Positions 45,788-54,595 are shown, counted from the stretch's first letter. The stretch: 64,000 nt of DNA from Prolixibacteraceae bacterium (GCA_019163175.1 JAFLKN010000007.1:1-64000); one strand, 5' to 3'. Made by a program: numbers and translations. The notes: generated by a model from the letters alone, not told the origin.

Positions 45788-46642
45788 ATGACACCCAAAA
45801 TCTCTATCATAATGCCTACTTATAATCAAGGTAAATTTATCGAAAGAGCAATACTTTCTGTCATAAATCAAAATTATTCAAACAAAGAGTTTATTGTAAT
45901 AGATAATCAAAGTACTGATGAAACTAAGGAAATTATTAACAAATACAAGCCTTATATCGACATTTATATATGCGAAAAAGATAGCGGGCAAAGCAATGCT
46001 ATAAACAAGGGATTTCAAAAAGCAACTGGAGATTTTTTAACATGGTTGAATAGTGATGATATTCTGTTACCGGAAACATTAGCTGAGGTTGCTAGACTTT
46101 ACACGTCAAATTCCAAAATAGAATGGATTACTGGAAATATTATCTGGATTGATAAAAATGATAAAATATTAAAATGTAGAAAAGGTGAAAATTACAACAA
46201 TTATTTAGGGAAAAGACTTTTGGCACTAGCTTATGGACCATCAACCTTCATGCACAAAGATTTGATCTTAAAATATGGATTATTGAGAGAAGACATGCAT
46301 TATATGATGGATACGGAAATGTGGATGAGGCTATTAATTAACAATGTAAAATTTGTTAGATTGAATAATTATTGTTGGGGATTTCGGATACATGAAGAAG
46401 CTAAAATGTCGGGACATAATTTTAAAGAATCTGAGTTAAGCCAAAAAGATCATCCTTCGCAAATTCAAAAGAGAAAAGAGAAAAAAATATTAGACGATTT
46501 ATATTACTCTAAATTTCCACCGAATGTACCTTTAAAGGTATATTTTTATTATACCAAATTCTCATCATTAAAATATATAAAAGGTTTCTTCGATCAATTT
46601 ATAATGAGAGATAAAAATATCTATAGCATATATGAAAAGTAA
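45788..46642 (+). CDS. Family 2 glycosyltransferase
   Basis: A 284-aa GT2 (GT-A fold) enzyme. It opens KISIIMPTYNQGKFIERAIL, with FIVIDNQSTDETKEI, EKDSGQSNAINKGFQKATGD and the metal-binding WLNSDD (DxD). The C-terminal part has MMDTEMWMRLLINN. It transfers a sugar from a nucleotide donor to the lipid-linked intermediate at the cytosolic face. Very AT-rich coding. Overlaps the next gene by 11 bases. Confidence 0.9.
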   Translation: MTPKISIIMPTYNQGKFIERAILSVINQNYSNKEFIVIDNQSTDETKEIINKYKPYIDIYICEKDSGQSNAINKGFQKATGDFLTWLNSDDILLPETLAEVARLYTSNSKIEWITGNIIWIDKNDKILKCRKGENYNNYLGKRLLALAYGPSTFMHKDLILKYGLLREDMHYMMDTEMWMRLLINNVKFVRLNNYCWGFRIHEEAKMSGHNFKESELSQKDHPSQIQKRKEKKILDDLYYSKFPPNVPLKVYFYYTKFSSLKYIKGFFDQFIMRDKNIYSIYEK

Positions 46643-47771
46643 GTCTATAAAGCAAACTAAAATACTTGTTCTATCAATTCATCCTGCACCTTATCGAGAT
46701 CCCTTATTCAATGAATTATCATCAATTAAAAATCTTGAATTAATAGTTTACAATTATTTTGAAAACGATAGAGGGCATTCTTTTTGGGAATTATCACCTC
46801 CCAAGTACAATCAAAAAACGCTCACATATCCTATTCATATTTCAAAGAAGTACTTTCATATAGGTATCATACCAGTTTTATTTTCTAAATACGATTACAT
46901 TGTAATACCAGGATGGAGTCATTATACTTCAATTTTTGCAATAGTATTTTCTTTATTATTCATGAAGAAAATAATTATGCAAACGGATAATATTTTAGAA
47001 AGAAGAAATAACAAATTCAGTTATACTTTAAAAAGATATTTATTAAGGAAATTCTCATTTCTATGGATTCCAGGTATAGCATCAGAGCAATTTCACAGTA
47101 CAACCTATGGCATTGAAAGTGAAAAGATTATTAAGGGCGCTTATGCTTTAGACGAAAAAACTATTAATGAAATTCATACAAGTAATTTAATTATAAGAGA
47201 AGAAAATAGGTTAAAATATGGTATATCAAATAAGTCACTTGTATTTTTGATGGTTGCAAACTTTACGCCCAACAGAAATCACAAACTGCTTTTTGAAACG
47301 TTTTTTGAATTTCAAAAAGAAAACTCAAATTCTTATTTGGTTGCAATCGGAGACGGGCCAGAAAAAGGAGAAATTGAAAGGTTTTGTATTAAACATGATG
47401 TACGTAACTATAGCATTTTGAGCAATGTTAAATACCTAGATTTGCCAAAATATTATGCAATGAGCGACGTATATGTACATTTTGGTTCTGAACCATATTC
47501 AACTGCAATTGCTATAGCATCAATTACTGGGAAACCGATCATATCGTCAAAAAGCGTTGGTGCGACTTTCGATTATCTTGTTAATGAGGAAACTGGGTTA
47601 TTAATTCAAAATGTGGGATCAAAAGTTGATTGGCTTTCAGCTTTTGAAAGTCTTAACGAAGAGAAAATAAAGAGTTATTCCCAAAAGTCACTGGAATTAT
47701 CTTCGAGATTATCTATTCACCATTATCTGGAAGATTTTCTAATAAAATTAGATATACCATATCATAAATAA
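46632..47771 (+). CDS. Glycosyltransferase, GT4-like
   Basis: A 379-aa GT-B fold enzyme. The N-terminal domain opens ILVLSIHPAPYRDPLFNEL; the C-terminal donor domain has FLMVANFTPNRNHKLLFETF, LVAIGDGPEKGEIERFC and SDVYVHFGSEPYSTAIAIAS, matching the E-x7-E donor region with modification. It overlaps the previous gene by 11 bases and the next by one base (TAATG), so expression is coupled. The sugar specificity is unknown. Confidence 0.88.
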   Translation: MKSKSIKQTKILVLSIHPAPYRDPLFNELSSIKNLELIVYNYFENDRGHSFWELSPPKYNQKTLTYPIHISKKYFHIGIIPVLFSKYDYIVIPGWSHYTSIFAIVFSLLFMKKIIMQTDNILERRNNKFSYTLKRYLLRKFSFLWIPGIASEQFHSTTYGIESEKIIKGAYALDEKTINEIHTSNLIIREENRLKYGISNKSLVFLMVANFTPNRNHKLLFETFFEFQKENSNSYLVAIGDGPEKGEIERFCIKHDVRNYSILSNVKYLDLPKYYAMSDVYVHFGSEPYSTAIAIASITGKPIISSKSVGATFDYLVNEETGLLIQNVGSKVDWLSAFESLNEEKIKSYSQKSLELSSRLSIHHYLEDFLIKLDIPYHK

Positions 47772-48907
47772 TGAAAATCTTACACACAATCTCTGGTCTG
47801 GATAAGAAATCCGGAGGACCCTCTTTAAGTATTTATACTTTGGTAAAAGGGTGCCGAGAAATCGGTTTAGACGTAGAGATTCTTACTTACGCCAAAGAAA
47901 ATGCTAAGAATTTAATGATTGCACAGGATGAATTTATTTATACCATACCAACTCCCTGGTATTCCCGATTTGCATATTCTTCGCAGGTTAATATTTTTTT
48001 AGAAGACCACCCTTATGACATATACTATTCAAACGGATTGTGGCAATATCCGTCTTATGCAGCTGCCCGATTTGCAAATAAGCACCATAAGCCGAATGTG
48101 ATCATGCCTCATGGCATGTTATATCCGGAAGCTTTAAAAAAATCGAAATGGCTTAAACGAATTTCATTGGCCTTGTATCAACGAGCACTCTTGGATAAAG
48201 CTACTGTCATTCATGCTACATGCATGCAGGAAATGGAACATATAAGATCCTTGGGAATTAAGACTCCAATAGCTGTAATTCCTAATGCCTTAGAAATTTC
48301 AAAACATAAAGTCGTTTCAACAAATAATAAAAGTACAATCAAACGGATTGGCTTTATAGGTCGATTTGCTCCTATAAAAAATATAGAACTTCTTATTGAA
48401 GCATGGTCCAAAGCAGGTAAGAATAGGCAAGATTGGGAATTGGTTTTAATTGGTGACGGTCCGGCTGGATACCAGCATTCTTTAGTAAAACTAGCATCAG
48501 ATTTAGGTATTGAAAACATTTCATTTCCAGGATTTGTATCTGGTTTAGATAAGGAGGAAATGCTTAATTCCTTAGCTTATCTTGTATTGCCGAGCAAGTC
48601 AGAAAACTTTGGGATGGTAGTGCCAGAAGCTTTAATTCGCGAGATCCCGGTGATTGCTTCCAAAGGCACACCATGGGAAGAAATTCACACTCGTAAAGCT
48701 GGCTGGTGGATTGAGATTGGAGTCCAATCTCTGGCCGAAACACTAAATGAAGCTATGCAACTTAGTAAAACAGAACACAGTATCATGGGGCAAAACGGTC
48801 GCCAATTGGTAGAAGAAAACTATGCGATAGAAGCTGTAGCAAAAAAAATGATACGCTTGTATGGTTGGATTTTGGAAGGTGGGGAAAACCCAGACTTTGT
48901 ATTTTAA
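47771..48907 (+). CDS. Family 4 glycosyltransferase
   Basis: A 378-aa GT4 enzyme: N-terminal SGLDKKSGGPSLSIYTLVKG and VIMPHGMLYPEAL, then the donor domain GFIGRFAPIKNIELLIEAW, LVLIGDGPAGYQHSL and the catalytic SKSENFGMVVPEALIREIPV (E-x7-E). It is a retaining GT-B transferase. The gene begins within the stop of its predecessor, a TAATG overlap. Confidence 0.92.
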   Translation: MKILHTISGLDKKSGGPSLSIYTLVKGCREIGLDVEILTYAKENAKNLMIAQDEFIYTIPTPWYSRFAYSSQVNIFLEDHPYDIYYSNGLWQYPSYAAARFANKHHKPNVIMPHGMLYPEALKKSKWLKRISLALYQRALLDKATVIHATCMQEMEHIRSLGIKTPIAVIPNALEISKHKVVSTNNKSTIKRIGFIGRFAPIKNIELLIEAWSKAGKNRQDWELVLIGDGPAGYQHSLVKLASDLGIENISFPGFVSGLDKEEMLNSLAYLVLPSKSENFGMVVPEALIREIPVIASKGTPWEEIHTRKAGWWIEIGVQSLAETLNEAMQLSKTEHSIMGQNGRQLVEENYAIEAVAKKMIRLYGWILEGGENPDFVF

Positions 48908-48930
48908 AGATATCACCCAAATTACAATTA

Positions 48931-49464
48931 ATGAAAACTATAGATTATAAATCAGATCAATACCACAAAGATAGACATCCTGAGTTTCTGAAATCCGAAA
49001 CATTAACCAAGGCATGGTCTGAATTTGCATTTAATGAATACTTTAAAGGAGAAATTAAAAAGGACATTCTGGAATTTGGAGGTGGATTAGGTCATAATTT
49101 AATCTATTTGGCCAATAAATCTGACATTTGGATGATTGAGCCTTCTGATTTAGGACGAAAGTATGCTGAGAAATTCGGAATTAAAACAGCTTCTTCAATA
49201 CCAGATTTGAAACTTTCAAATTCTGGTAAATACGATATTATTTTATGCCGTCACGTTTTGGAACATGTTGATAATCCACTCCAAGTTTTGCTCGATCTTA
49301 AATCTTTGCTTAAACCGGATGGCGAATTAATACTTGTTTTGCCAGTAGAAACAAAAGCTAAACCAGTTAGAAATGAGATTGACTTTCACCAATTTTGTTG
49401 GACTCCAAGGACGGCCATTAATTTATTAAAAAATGCCGAATTCGAAGATATCGAATGGAAGTAA
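48931..49464 (+). CDS. Class I SAM methyltransferase, truncated by an in-frame stop
   Basis: A 177-aa product of a methyltransferase gene: MKTIDYKSDQYHKDRHPEFL, motif I DILEFGGGLGHNLIYLA, the acidic strand IWMIEPSDLG and ILCRHVLEHVDNPLQVL with RLKPDGELILVLP-like sequence (LLKPDGELILVLPVE). ATG at 48931 begins the homologous part. The frame stops at TAA 49462-49464 just after FEDIEWK, but continues open in the same frame for 42 codons to TAA 49591-49593, with sequence (NRFGIKYYRSLMKFTGFAFN) typical of the C-terminus of such enzymes. It is probably a nonsense allele, unless the stop is read through or a sequencing error. The SAM-binding core is complete. Confidence 0.85.
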   Translation: MKTIDYKSDQYHKDRHPEFLKSETLTKAWSEFAFNEYFKGEIKKDILEFGGGLGHNLIYLANKSDIWMIEPSDLGRKYAEKFGIKTASSIPDLKLSNSGKYDIILCRHVLEHVDNPLQVLLDLKSLLKPDGELILVLPVETKAKPVRNEIDFHQFCWTPRTAINLLKNAEFEDIEWK

Positions 49465-49593
49465 AATTTTTTCACAGGCAAACGATTGTTTTTATTCATT
49501 TACAATAGGTTTGGCATAAAATATTATCGTTCATTAATGAAATTTACCGGATTTGCCTTTAATTCAAAAGAGCTTTTATTGCGGGCAAAATAA
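49465..49593 (+). other. Detached C-terminal coding segment of the methyltransferase
   Basis: In frame with the methyltransferase and directly after its TAA. It encodes 42 residues (NFFTGKRLFLFIYNRFGIK, then YYRSLMKFTGFAFNSKELLL, then RAK) with a basic, aromatic C-terminus ending at TAA 49591. There is no ATG until a Met in the middle, so it is not an independent gene. Confidence 0.7.
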
Positions 49594-49603
49594 CTAAAAT
49601 TAC

Positions 49604-50767
49604 ATGAAGATAGTTCAAATTGCGCCCTGTTATGTTGATATCCATAAAGAGACCGGGGGTGTTGCAAATATTATCAGGCAGATTTGTTTGAAGCTTGAGC
49701 AAAGCCAGATTCCAACTGTTTTGATTTGTACAAACACTGAATTAGGGAGAATAGTAGCCGAAGCCGGAATTATTGAATATTCCGATTTTTTGACGATACA
49801 CATAGTAAGCCAACACAAAAACCCACTTTGGGTGCCAAAGAAAAAACTAAATTCAATATTAAAATCAATCGGCAACATTTCGCTGGCTCATGTTCATACC
49901 TGCTTTTCTGCAATTGCAGAGTATTCGTCAAAGTATTTTACAAATAACAGGATTCCCTGGATTTTCACACCACATGGCAAGTTAAGCCCTACATTGTTTG
50001 AAAATAAAAAGCTCATTAAACAAGTATATTTCAACTTGTTTGTCCGAAAACATTTAATTCAGGCAAATAGAATTGTCGCTAGTTCAAGTGACGAGATAGA
50101 GTATGCAAAAGCCATGGGTTTAAAGGGGCCATTTTCTTTTTTGTACAATGGGTACACCCCTTGCCTAACCAATGTTGCTTATAAAAATCAATGGCACTTG
50201 CCTCCGAAATCTTACCTGTTGTTTCTTGGCTATCTGGAATTAAGAAAACAACCCGATTTATTAATTCGGGCATTTAGCAAATCCAAAGCAGTTAAAGAGT
50301 TAAAGCTTGTTATATCTGGTCCGGATTCATACGGGTTCAGACAAAATCTGGAAGACTTAATTGATTCTTTGAATTTAATAATTGGTGAAAATATACTGTT
50401 TACAGATCGCGTTATTGGACAGGCGAAATGGGATTTACTGCAAAATGCAAAAGCGCTGTTTCTTCCATCAAAAGGTGAAGGTTGGCCTGTAGTAATTGCA
50501 GAAGCTATAGGTGCTCAAATTCCATGTGTAATTTCAAAGGAGTGTAACTTTAAAGAAATTAACCAAATGCAGTTGGGTATAGAGGTCCCCGATTTTAATA
50601 TTGAAAGTTGGACTACTGCAATCGATGATATTTGCTTTAATACTGAACATTACAAGGAATTTACCTTAAATTTAGGTGCTTCAAAAAACAGGTTCTCCTG
50701 GGATTCTATTACAAATGAGTGGATAAACATTTATAAAAAAACAATTGATGAAGCAAGAGCTCAATAA
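49604..50767 (+). CDS. Family 4 glycosyltransferase
   Basis: A 387-aa GT4 enzyme with QIAPCYVDIHKETGGVANII at the N-terminus, FTPHGKLSPTLFENKK and a donor domain LFLGYLELRKQPDLLIRAF, LKLVISGPDSYG and the catalytic PSKGEGWPVVIAEAIGAQIP. The EGWPVVIAEA form is common in O-antigen transferases. It overlaps the acetyltransferase gene by 20 bases, implying coupling. Confidence 0.9.
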   Translation: MKIVQIAPCYVDIHKETGGVANIIRQICLKLEQSQIPTVLICTNTELGRIVAEAGIIEYSDFLTIHIVSQHKNPLWVPKKKLNSILKSIGNISLAHVHTCFSAIAEYSSKYFTNNRIPWIFTPHGKLSPTLFENKKLIKQVYFNLFVRKHLIQANRIVASSSDEIEYAKAMGLKGPFSFLYNGYTPCLTNVAYKNQWHLPPKSYLLFLGYLELRKQPDLLIRAFSKSKAVKELKLVISGPDSYGFRQNLEDLIDSLNLIIGENILFTDRVIGQAKWDLLQNAKALFLPSKGEGWPVVIAEAIGAQIPCVISKECNFKEINQMQLGIEVPDFNIESWTTAIDDICFNTEHYKEFTLNLGASKNRFSWDSITNEWINIYKKTIDEARAQ

Positions 50768-51296
50768 AACCGTTCGCTGGCCTTATCCCGTAAAGGATTA
50801 TATCTACAGAATACCCTGGATTCTGGTAAAATATACCTTATGGAAATTATCCTGGCACCGTTTCTATTATCTACGCACAGCATTGTTAAAACTTTTTGGT
50901 GCAAATGTATATTGGCAGACTCAAGCTTTTGGTTCGACCGATATTCTTCGTCCCTGGGACGTGACCCTGGGGAAAAATGTAACTCTTGGGCCACGTGTAC
51001 ATCTTTACAATTTGAATAAAATAAATATTGGAGATAATTCGGTTTTATCACAAGATGTATACTTATGTGGGGGTACACATGATTATACAAAATCTACATT
51101 ACCACTTTTGAGGAAAGATATAATTGTTGGGAAGAATGTCTGGATAAGTGCGGGAGCTTTTATCAGCCCAGGAATCACTATTGGAGATGGCGCCATAATT
51201 GCTGCAAGAGCTGTTGTAATTAAAGATGTTGAACCATGGTCAATTGTTGGTGGAAATCCTGCTAAATTCATAAAAACACGCGAAATAAAAGAATAA
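50748..51296 (+). CDS. Left-handed beta-helix acetyltransferase (WcaF-like)
   Basis: A 182-aa hexapeptide-repeat O-acetyltransferase. An N-terminal region (WPYPVKDYIYRIPWILVKYT) precedes beta-helix repeats (ILRPWDVTLGKNVTLG, VHLYNLNKINIGDNSVL), the catalytic His in YLCGGTHDYT, and a C-terminal turn IVGGNPAKFI. It is like WcaF/WbbJ enzymes that acetylate exopolysaccharide sugars. ATG at 50748 is chosen over TTG at 50745. The 5' end lies inside the preceding glycosyltransferase gene. Confidence 0.92.
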   Translation: MKQELNKTVRWPYPVKDYIYRIPWILVKYTLWKLSWHRFYYLRTALLKLFGANVYWQTQAFGSTDILRPWDVTLGKNVTLGPRVHLYNLNKINIGDNSVLSQDVYLCGGTHDYTKSTLPLLRKDIIVGKNVWISAGAFISPGITIGDGAIIAARAVVIKDVEPWSIVGGNPAKFIKTREIKE

Positions 51297-51300
51297 TAGA

Positions 51301-52197
51301 ATGCAGGCTATCACAGTAATTATCCTTACCTATAACGAAGAAATACACATCAAGCGGTGCATTGATAGCATTCGTCCGATTGCTAAAGATATTTTTTTGG
51401 TTGATAGTTTTTCAAATGATAAAACCCTTGAAATTGCGCAAAGCCTGGGCGCAAAAGTATTTCAAAACAAATGGGAAAACAATTACGCAAAACAATTCAA
51501 CTGGGCTTTAAATAACCTGCCCATTCAAACAAAATGGGTTCTTCGCTTAGATGCAGACGAGTACTTAACACTCGAATTGGTTCTGGAATTAAAAGAAAAA
51601 CTAGACAATTTACCTCATGATACAACAGGTGTAGTTATCCCGTTACGACGTGTTTTTATGAATCGCCAAATCAAACATGGAACGGGTTCCATCAAATTAC
51701 TGCGTCTCTTTCTATATGGCAAAGGCCATTGCGAACAACGCTGGATGGATGAGCACATTCAATTATCAGAAGGAAATACCATTGAATTTACGCATGAATT
51801 TGCAGACCACAACCTCAATACAATCGCTTGGTGGACAGCTAAGCACAACGGTTATTCAATTCGCGAAGCCATTGATTTATTAGATATTGAATTAGGACTA
51901 CTGAATTCTTCCGATTCTGGCATTCAACTTAGTCCACAGGCCGCAGCAAAACGTCTCAAAAAATACAGATATGCTAAACAACCCTTATTCTGGCGTTCGT
52001 TTGCTTATTTCATCTACCGTTACATTTTCAAATTAGGTTTTACTGAAGGCAAAGAAGGTTTCCTTTGGCATTTCCTGCAAGGCTGGTGGTATCGTACTTT
52101 AGTTGATGCCAAAATTTATGAAATTAAAAAAGCTTGCGGCACAGATAAAACAAAAATAAGGGCTTATCTTAAAAAGGAGTATGCTATCGAGATTTAG
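51301..52197 (+). CDS. Family 2 glycosyltransferase (WaaE/KdtX-like)
   Basis: A 298-aa GT2 enzyme: AITVIILTYNEEIHIKRCID, then FLVDSFSNDKTLEIAQSLGA and the LRLDADEYLT metal-binding motif. The C-terminal half has PLRRVFMNRQIKHGTG, KLLRLFLYGKGHCEQRWMDE and a basic membrane-associating tail with YRYIFKLGFTEGKEGFLWHF. This layout matches glycosyltransferases of the WaaE/KdtX group acting on lipopolysaccharide or capsule. The coding sequence is less AT-rich than the cassette before it. Confidence 0.9.
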   Translation: MQAITVIILTYNEEIHIKRCIDSIRPIAKDIFLVDSFSNDKTLEIAQSLGAKVFQNKWENNYAKQFNWALNNLPIQTKWVLRLDADEYLTLELVLELKEKLDNLPHDTTGVVIPLRRVFMNRQIKHGTGSIKLLRLFLYGKGHCEQRWMDEHIQLSEGNTIEFTHEFADHNLNTIAWWTAKHNGYSIREAIDLLDIELGLLNSSDSGIQLSPQAAAKRLKKYRYAKQPLFWRSFAYFIYRYIFKLGFTEGKEGFLWHFLQGWWYRTLVDAKIYEIKKACGTDKTKIRAYLKKEYAIEI

Positions 52198-52221
52198 CAG
52201 TTTTATAACCCTACAACAAAG

Positions 52222-52306
52222 CGTCATTTCGAGCGATTGAAAAGAGCGTGGCAATCTTTCTTCACCGCAGATTGCTTCATTCCGCTACGCTGTATTCGCA
52301 ATGGCG
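52222..52306. repeat. CGTCATTTCGAG repeat, right flank of the AT-rich cassette
   Basis: A forward half CGTCATTTCGAGCGATTG to GTGGCAATCT (52222-52258) and a reverse half CAGATTGCTTCATTCCGCTA to TTCGCAATGGCG (52268-52306). Together they form a long imperfect palindrome. It fills the 138-base gap between the two glycosyltransferase genes. Confidence 0.85.
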
Positions 52307-52335
52307 TATCCCACAATATCAGAAATTAAACAAAT

Positions 52336-53127
52336 ATGATCAGCGAATTAAAAATCACCATTATCACGGCCACCTACAACAGCATCAGGCATCTGCCCGA
52401 AGTATTGGAATGCATCAGCCAACAGACCTATCCGAACATCGAACATGTGATTATAGATGGTGGCTCAACGGATGGTACAGTTGAGTATATCCGGCAAAGC
52501 GGCCTGCCTGTTCAACTCATATCGGAACCGGATAAAGGCATTTACGACGCGCTTAACAAAGGCATTCGTCTGGCAACCGGTGATATTATCGGCTTTTTAC
52601 ATTCGGATGATGTATTTGCATCACCGCAAACTGTGGAAAACATTATTCGCGCGTTTTCCACCGCCTCTCCTTTCGGGGGAGGTCGGGAGGGGGCTTCTGT
52701 CCTTCACGGGGATTTAATTTTTATAGATCAGCAAGATTCTTCAAAAATAGTACGCTATTGGAAAAGCCACACTTACCAGCATGGTATGCTCCAAAAAGGA
52801 TGGATGCCACCCCACCCCACTGTTTTTATGCGTCGCGAGGTGTACGAAAAACACGGTTTGTTTAACATCAACCTGAAATGCGCTGCCGATTACGATTACA
52901 TCCTTCGGGTATTTCAGGATAAGACTCTTGGCTTTTCCTATCTGCCGGAGGTAATTACAAAAATGCGTATTGGAGGCGTTAGCACACGCGGGTTAAAAAA
53001 CCTGGCAAACATGAAGAAGGAAGATTATCAGGTTTTAAAAGCCAACAACATGCCTTTCCCGATCTGGATTCTGTTTGCCAAAAATATCTCCAAACTGCCA
53101 CAACTGATTTTTAAGAAGCATAAATAG
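52336..53127 (+). CDS. Family 2 glycosyltransferase with an internal repeat-derived loop
   Basis: A 263-aa GT2 enzyme: KITIITATYNSIRHLPEVLE, IEHVIIDGGSTDGTVEYI, SEPDKGIYDALNKGIRLATG, then IIGFLHSDDVFASP with DxD-like SDD. In the C-terminal half, GWMPPHPTVFMRREVYEKHG, AADYDYILRVF and a typical tail occur. Residues about 110-120 (SPFGGGREGAS) are encoded by a G-rich palindromic repeat and are absent from typical members of this enzyme group. Catalytic residues flank rather than include the insertion, so it may still be active. Confidence 0.9.
   Translation: MISELKITIITATYNSIRHLPEVLECISQQTYPNIEHVIIDGGSTDGTVEYIRQSGLPVQLISEPDKGIYDALNKGIRLATGDIIGFLHSDDVFASPQTVENIIRAFSTASPFGGGREGASVLHGDLIFIDQQDSSKIVRYWKSHTYQHGMLQKGWMPPHPTVFMRREVYEKHGLFNINLKCAADYDYILRVFQDKTLGFSYLPEVITKMRIGGVSTRGLKNLANMKKEDYQVLKANNMPFPIWILFAKNISKLPQLIFKKHK
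52664..52695 (+). repeat. Repeat insertion in a glycosyltransferase gene
   Basis: CCTCTCCTTTCGGGGGAGGT followed by CGGGAGGGGGCT, a palindromic C-run/G-run unit like those at 53158-53242 and 53425-53456. It keeps the reading frame. Confidence 0.65.
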
Positions 53128-53157
53128 GTTAAACAATTTATTGGTGCATTTTTCCCT

Positions 53158-53242
53158 GACTCACCCCACATCCGCTAGCGGACGTCCCCCCTCTCTACAA
53201 GTAGAGAGGGGCAAAGCGAGCGCTGCGAGCTTGGGGTGAGTC
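53158..53242. repeat. Cloverleaf-like palindromic element
   Basis: The outer stem is GACTCACCCCA with TGGGGTGAGTC. Inside are TCCGCTAGCGGA, CCCCTCTCTAC with GTAGAGAGGGG around AA, and a third GCGAGCGCTGCGAGC part. The whole could fold as three hairpins on a closing stem in DNA or RNA. No open frame crosses it. Confidence 0.8.
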
Positions 53243-53349
53243 AATAAAACACTGAATATGAATTACCACATTTATTTATTCTTTTAATAGAACTCACTTA
53301 CAACCGCAAACTGCCCTTACAGGACGTAAACATTCCGAAATTTATAATT

Positions 53350-53456
53350 CCCAAGGCGTTGCCATCGGGCTAAATTTAATCAGGCCTTCAGTCTGAAAAA
53401 TAAAACCGAATACCAATGCCCGATCCTTCCCCCGTTTGGGGGAATAAGAAGGGGGC
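53350..53456. repeat. Further decayed repeat elements
   Basis: CCCAAGGCGTTGCCATCGGG followed by TTAATCAGGCCTTCAGTCTG at 53350-53395 resembles GGCGTTGCC-type elements known in Bacteroidota genomes. CCTTCCCCCGTTTGGGGGAA then TAAGAAGGGGGC at 53425-53456 is of the C-run/G-run family. No gene is found from 53128 to 53560. Confidence 0.5.
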
Positions 53457-53492
53457 TTTACAGATTGCACGGGGATCAGCCAATAAAAGAAA

Positions 53493-53529
53493 CAAAAACG
53501 CCGGTACAGTTTTTTATCTGCTCCGGCGT
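53493..53529 (-). terminator. Terminator of the 229-aa gene
   Basis: ACGCCGG and CCGGCGT pair; on the minus strand the stem is followed by TTTTTG, 32 bases after the gene's stop. Confidence 0.75.
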
Positions 53530-53560
53530 AATTGCAATTTCTCAGGTCGTCAGTTAATTG

Positions 53561-54250
53561 CTATGGAGTGGCAGGCTCTTCAACAACAGCGCTACTACGT
53601 CCTCCATTATAACCGATAATTAAACGGGCATTTTTGTATTCCTGGTAAAAATTAAGGTTGGTAAACTGAAACGGGAGCATAAGCACATCCAGTTCCTGTT
53701 TCAATAAAAGATCGATGGTTTCAAACATTTGTCCAATGTTTCCGGTCGATACCTTCGATGTACCTGTAGCCACACGTTTCTGGGGAATGGCGAGCTTAAA
53801 CTGATTCAGGTTTTCTACCAGCTCATCATATTCCTTTTGATTCACGAAAAAACGCTGCAATTCGTTTCTCAAAGGTGTCGCCAAACTCAGCAACAAGTGC
53901 CCGATGTCATACAAAACCGGGTCAGCAGCACGAATCAGATCCGTATTGCTGTACGTAGCTTTGTTTTTTAGTACCAGATCTTTGGTCACTGTAGCATAAG
54001 CCTGAAGTGCCGCTGAAAATTGCAGAATCTGGCGCACGATATTTTGTCGTATGCCTGTTTTCTTCAGCGTAAGACCGGTATTGTCAGCTTCCTGCACCTG
54101 CCGGTTTTCATCAATAGCACTCAATTTGCTTTTGAATCTTTCGTGGGCTTCTATAAATTCAGGAAACCCTGCTGTCAGAGAGGAGTACTTTTCAAGCACC
54201 ATATTGGTTGCAAAGTACATCCGGCTCTTGTTAATTTGTCCTCTGTTCAT
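53561..54250 (-). CDS. Unknown all-helical protein, the only minus-strand gene within the locus
   Basis: A 229-aa protein of no family I recognise. It starts MNRGQINKSRMYFATNMVLE, is rich in helix-forming stretches (RQNIVRQILQFSAALQAYAT, DPVLYDIGHLLLSLATPLRN, MFETIDLLLKQELDVLMLPF) and ends YQEYKNARLIIGYNGG plus a short polar tail. There is no signal peptide or membrane segment. Upstream in-frame starts extend to 54349 but lack character; ATG at 54250 is chosen. It runs against the direction of the polysaccharide operon, has its own terminator, and sits next to a decaying 21-bp tandem repeat. Its role is unknown. Confidence 0.65.
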   Translation of the reverse strand: MNRGQINKSRMYFATNMVLEKYSSLTAGFPEFIEAHERFKSKLSAIDENRQVQEADNTGLTLKKTGIRQNIVRQILQFSAALQAYATVTKDLVLKNKATYSNTDLIRAADPVLYDIGHLLLSLATPLRNELQRFFVNQKEYDELVENLNQFKLAIPQKRVATGTSKVSTGNIGQMFETIDLLLKQELDVLMLPFQFTNLNFYQEYKNARLIIGYNGGRSSAVVEEPATP

Positions 54251-54595
54251 GATAATAAAAAAATTAGGGTAAATACTAGGTTTCAAAACCAAGGAATGCC
54301 CTGGATTTCCTATCTCCGGATTTGCTTTGTATTTTAAGATTAATACCAAGTGTCAATACCCATAAGGTATATGCAGAAACAGGGGTGGAATACTTTGATT
54401 TTGAATACAATTAAAAAATCAATACAAATTACAACTTAAATTTGAAAAAGTCAATACTGATTTACATATTTTCATTTCAATTTTAAAAAATTTGTGTAAA
54501 TTTTAAACAACAGTTATTCAAATCAATAAGAACAAATAAATAAACACTTACAATAATATTCTACTGTATTTAAATCATCATTGAACAACATAAAC

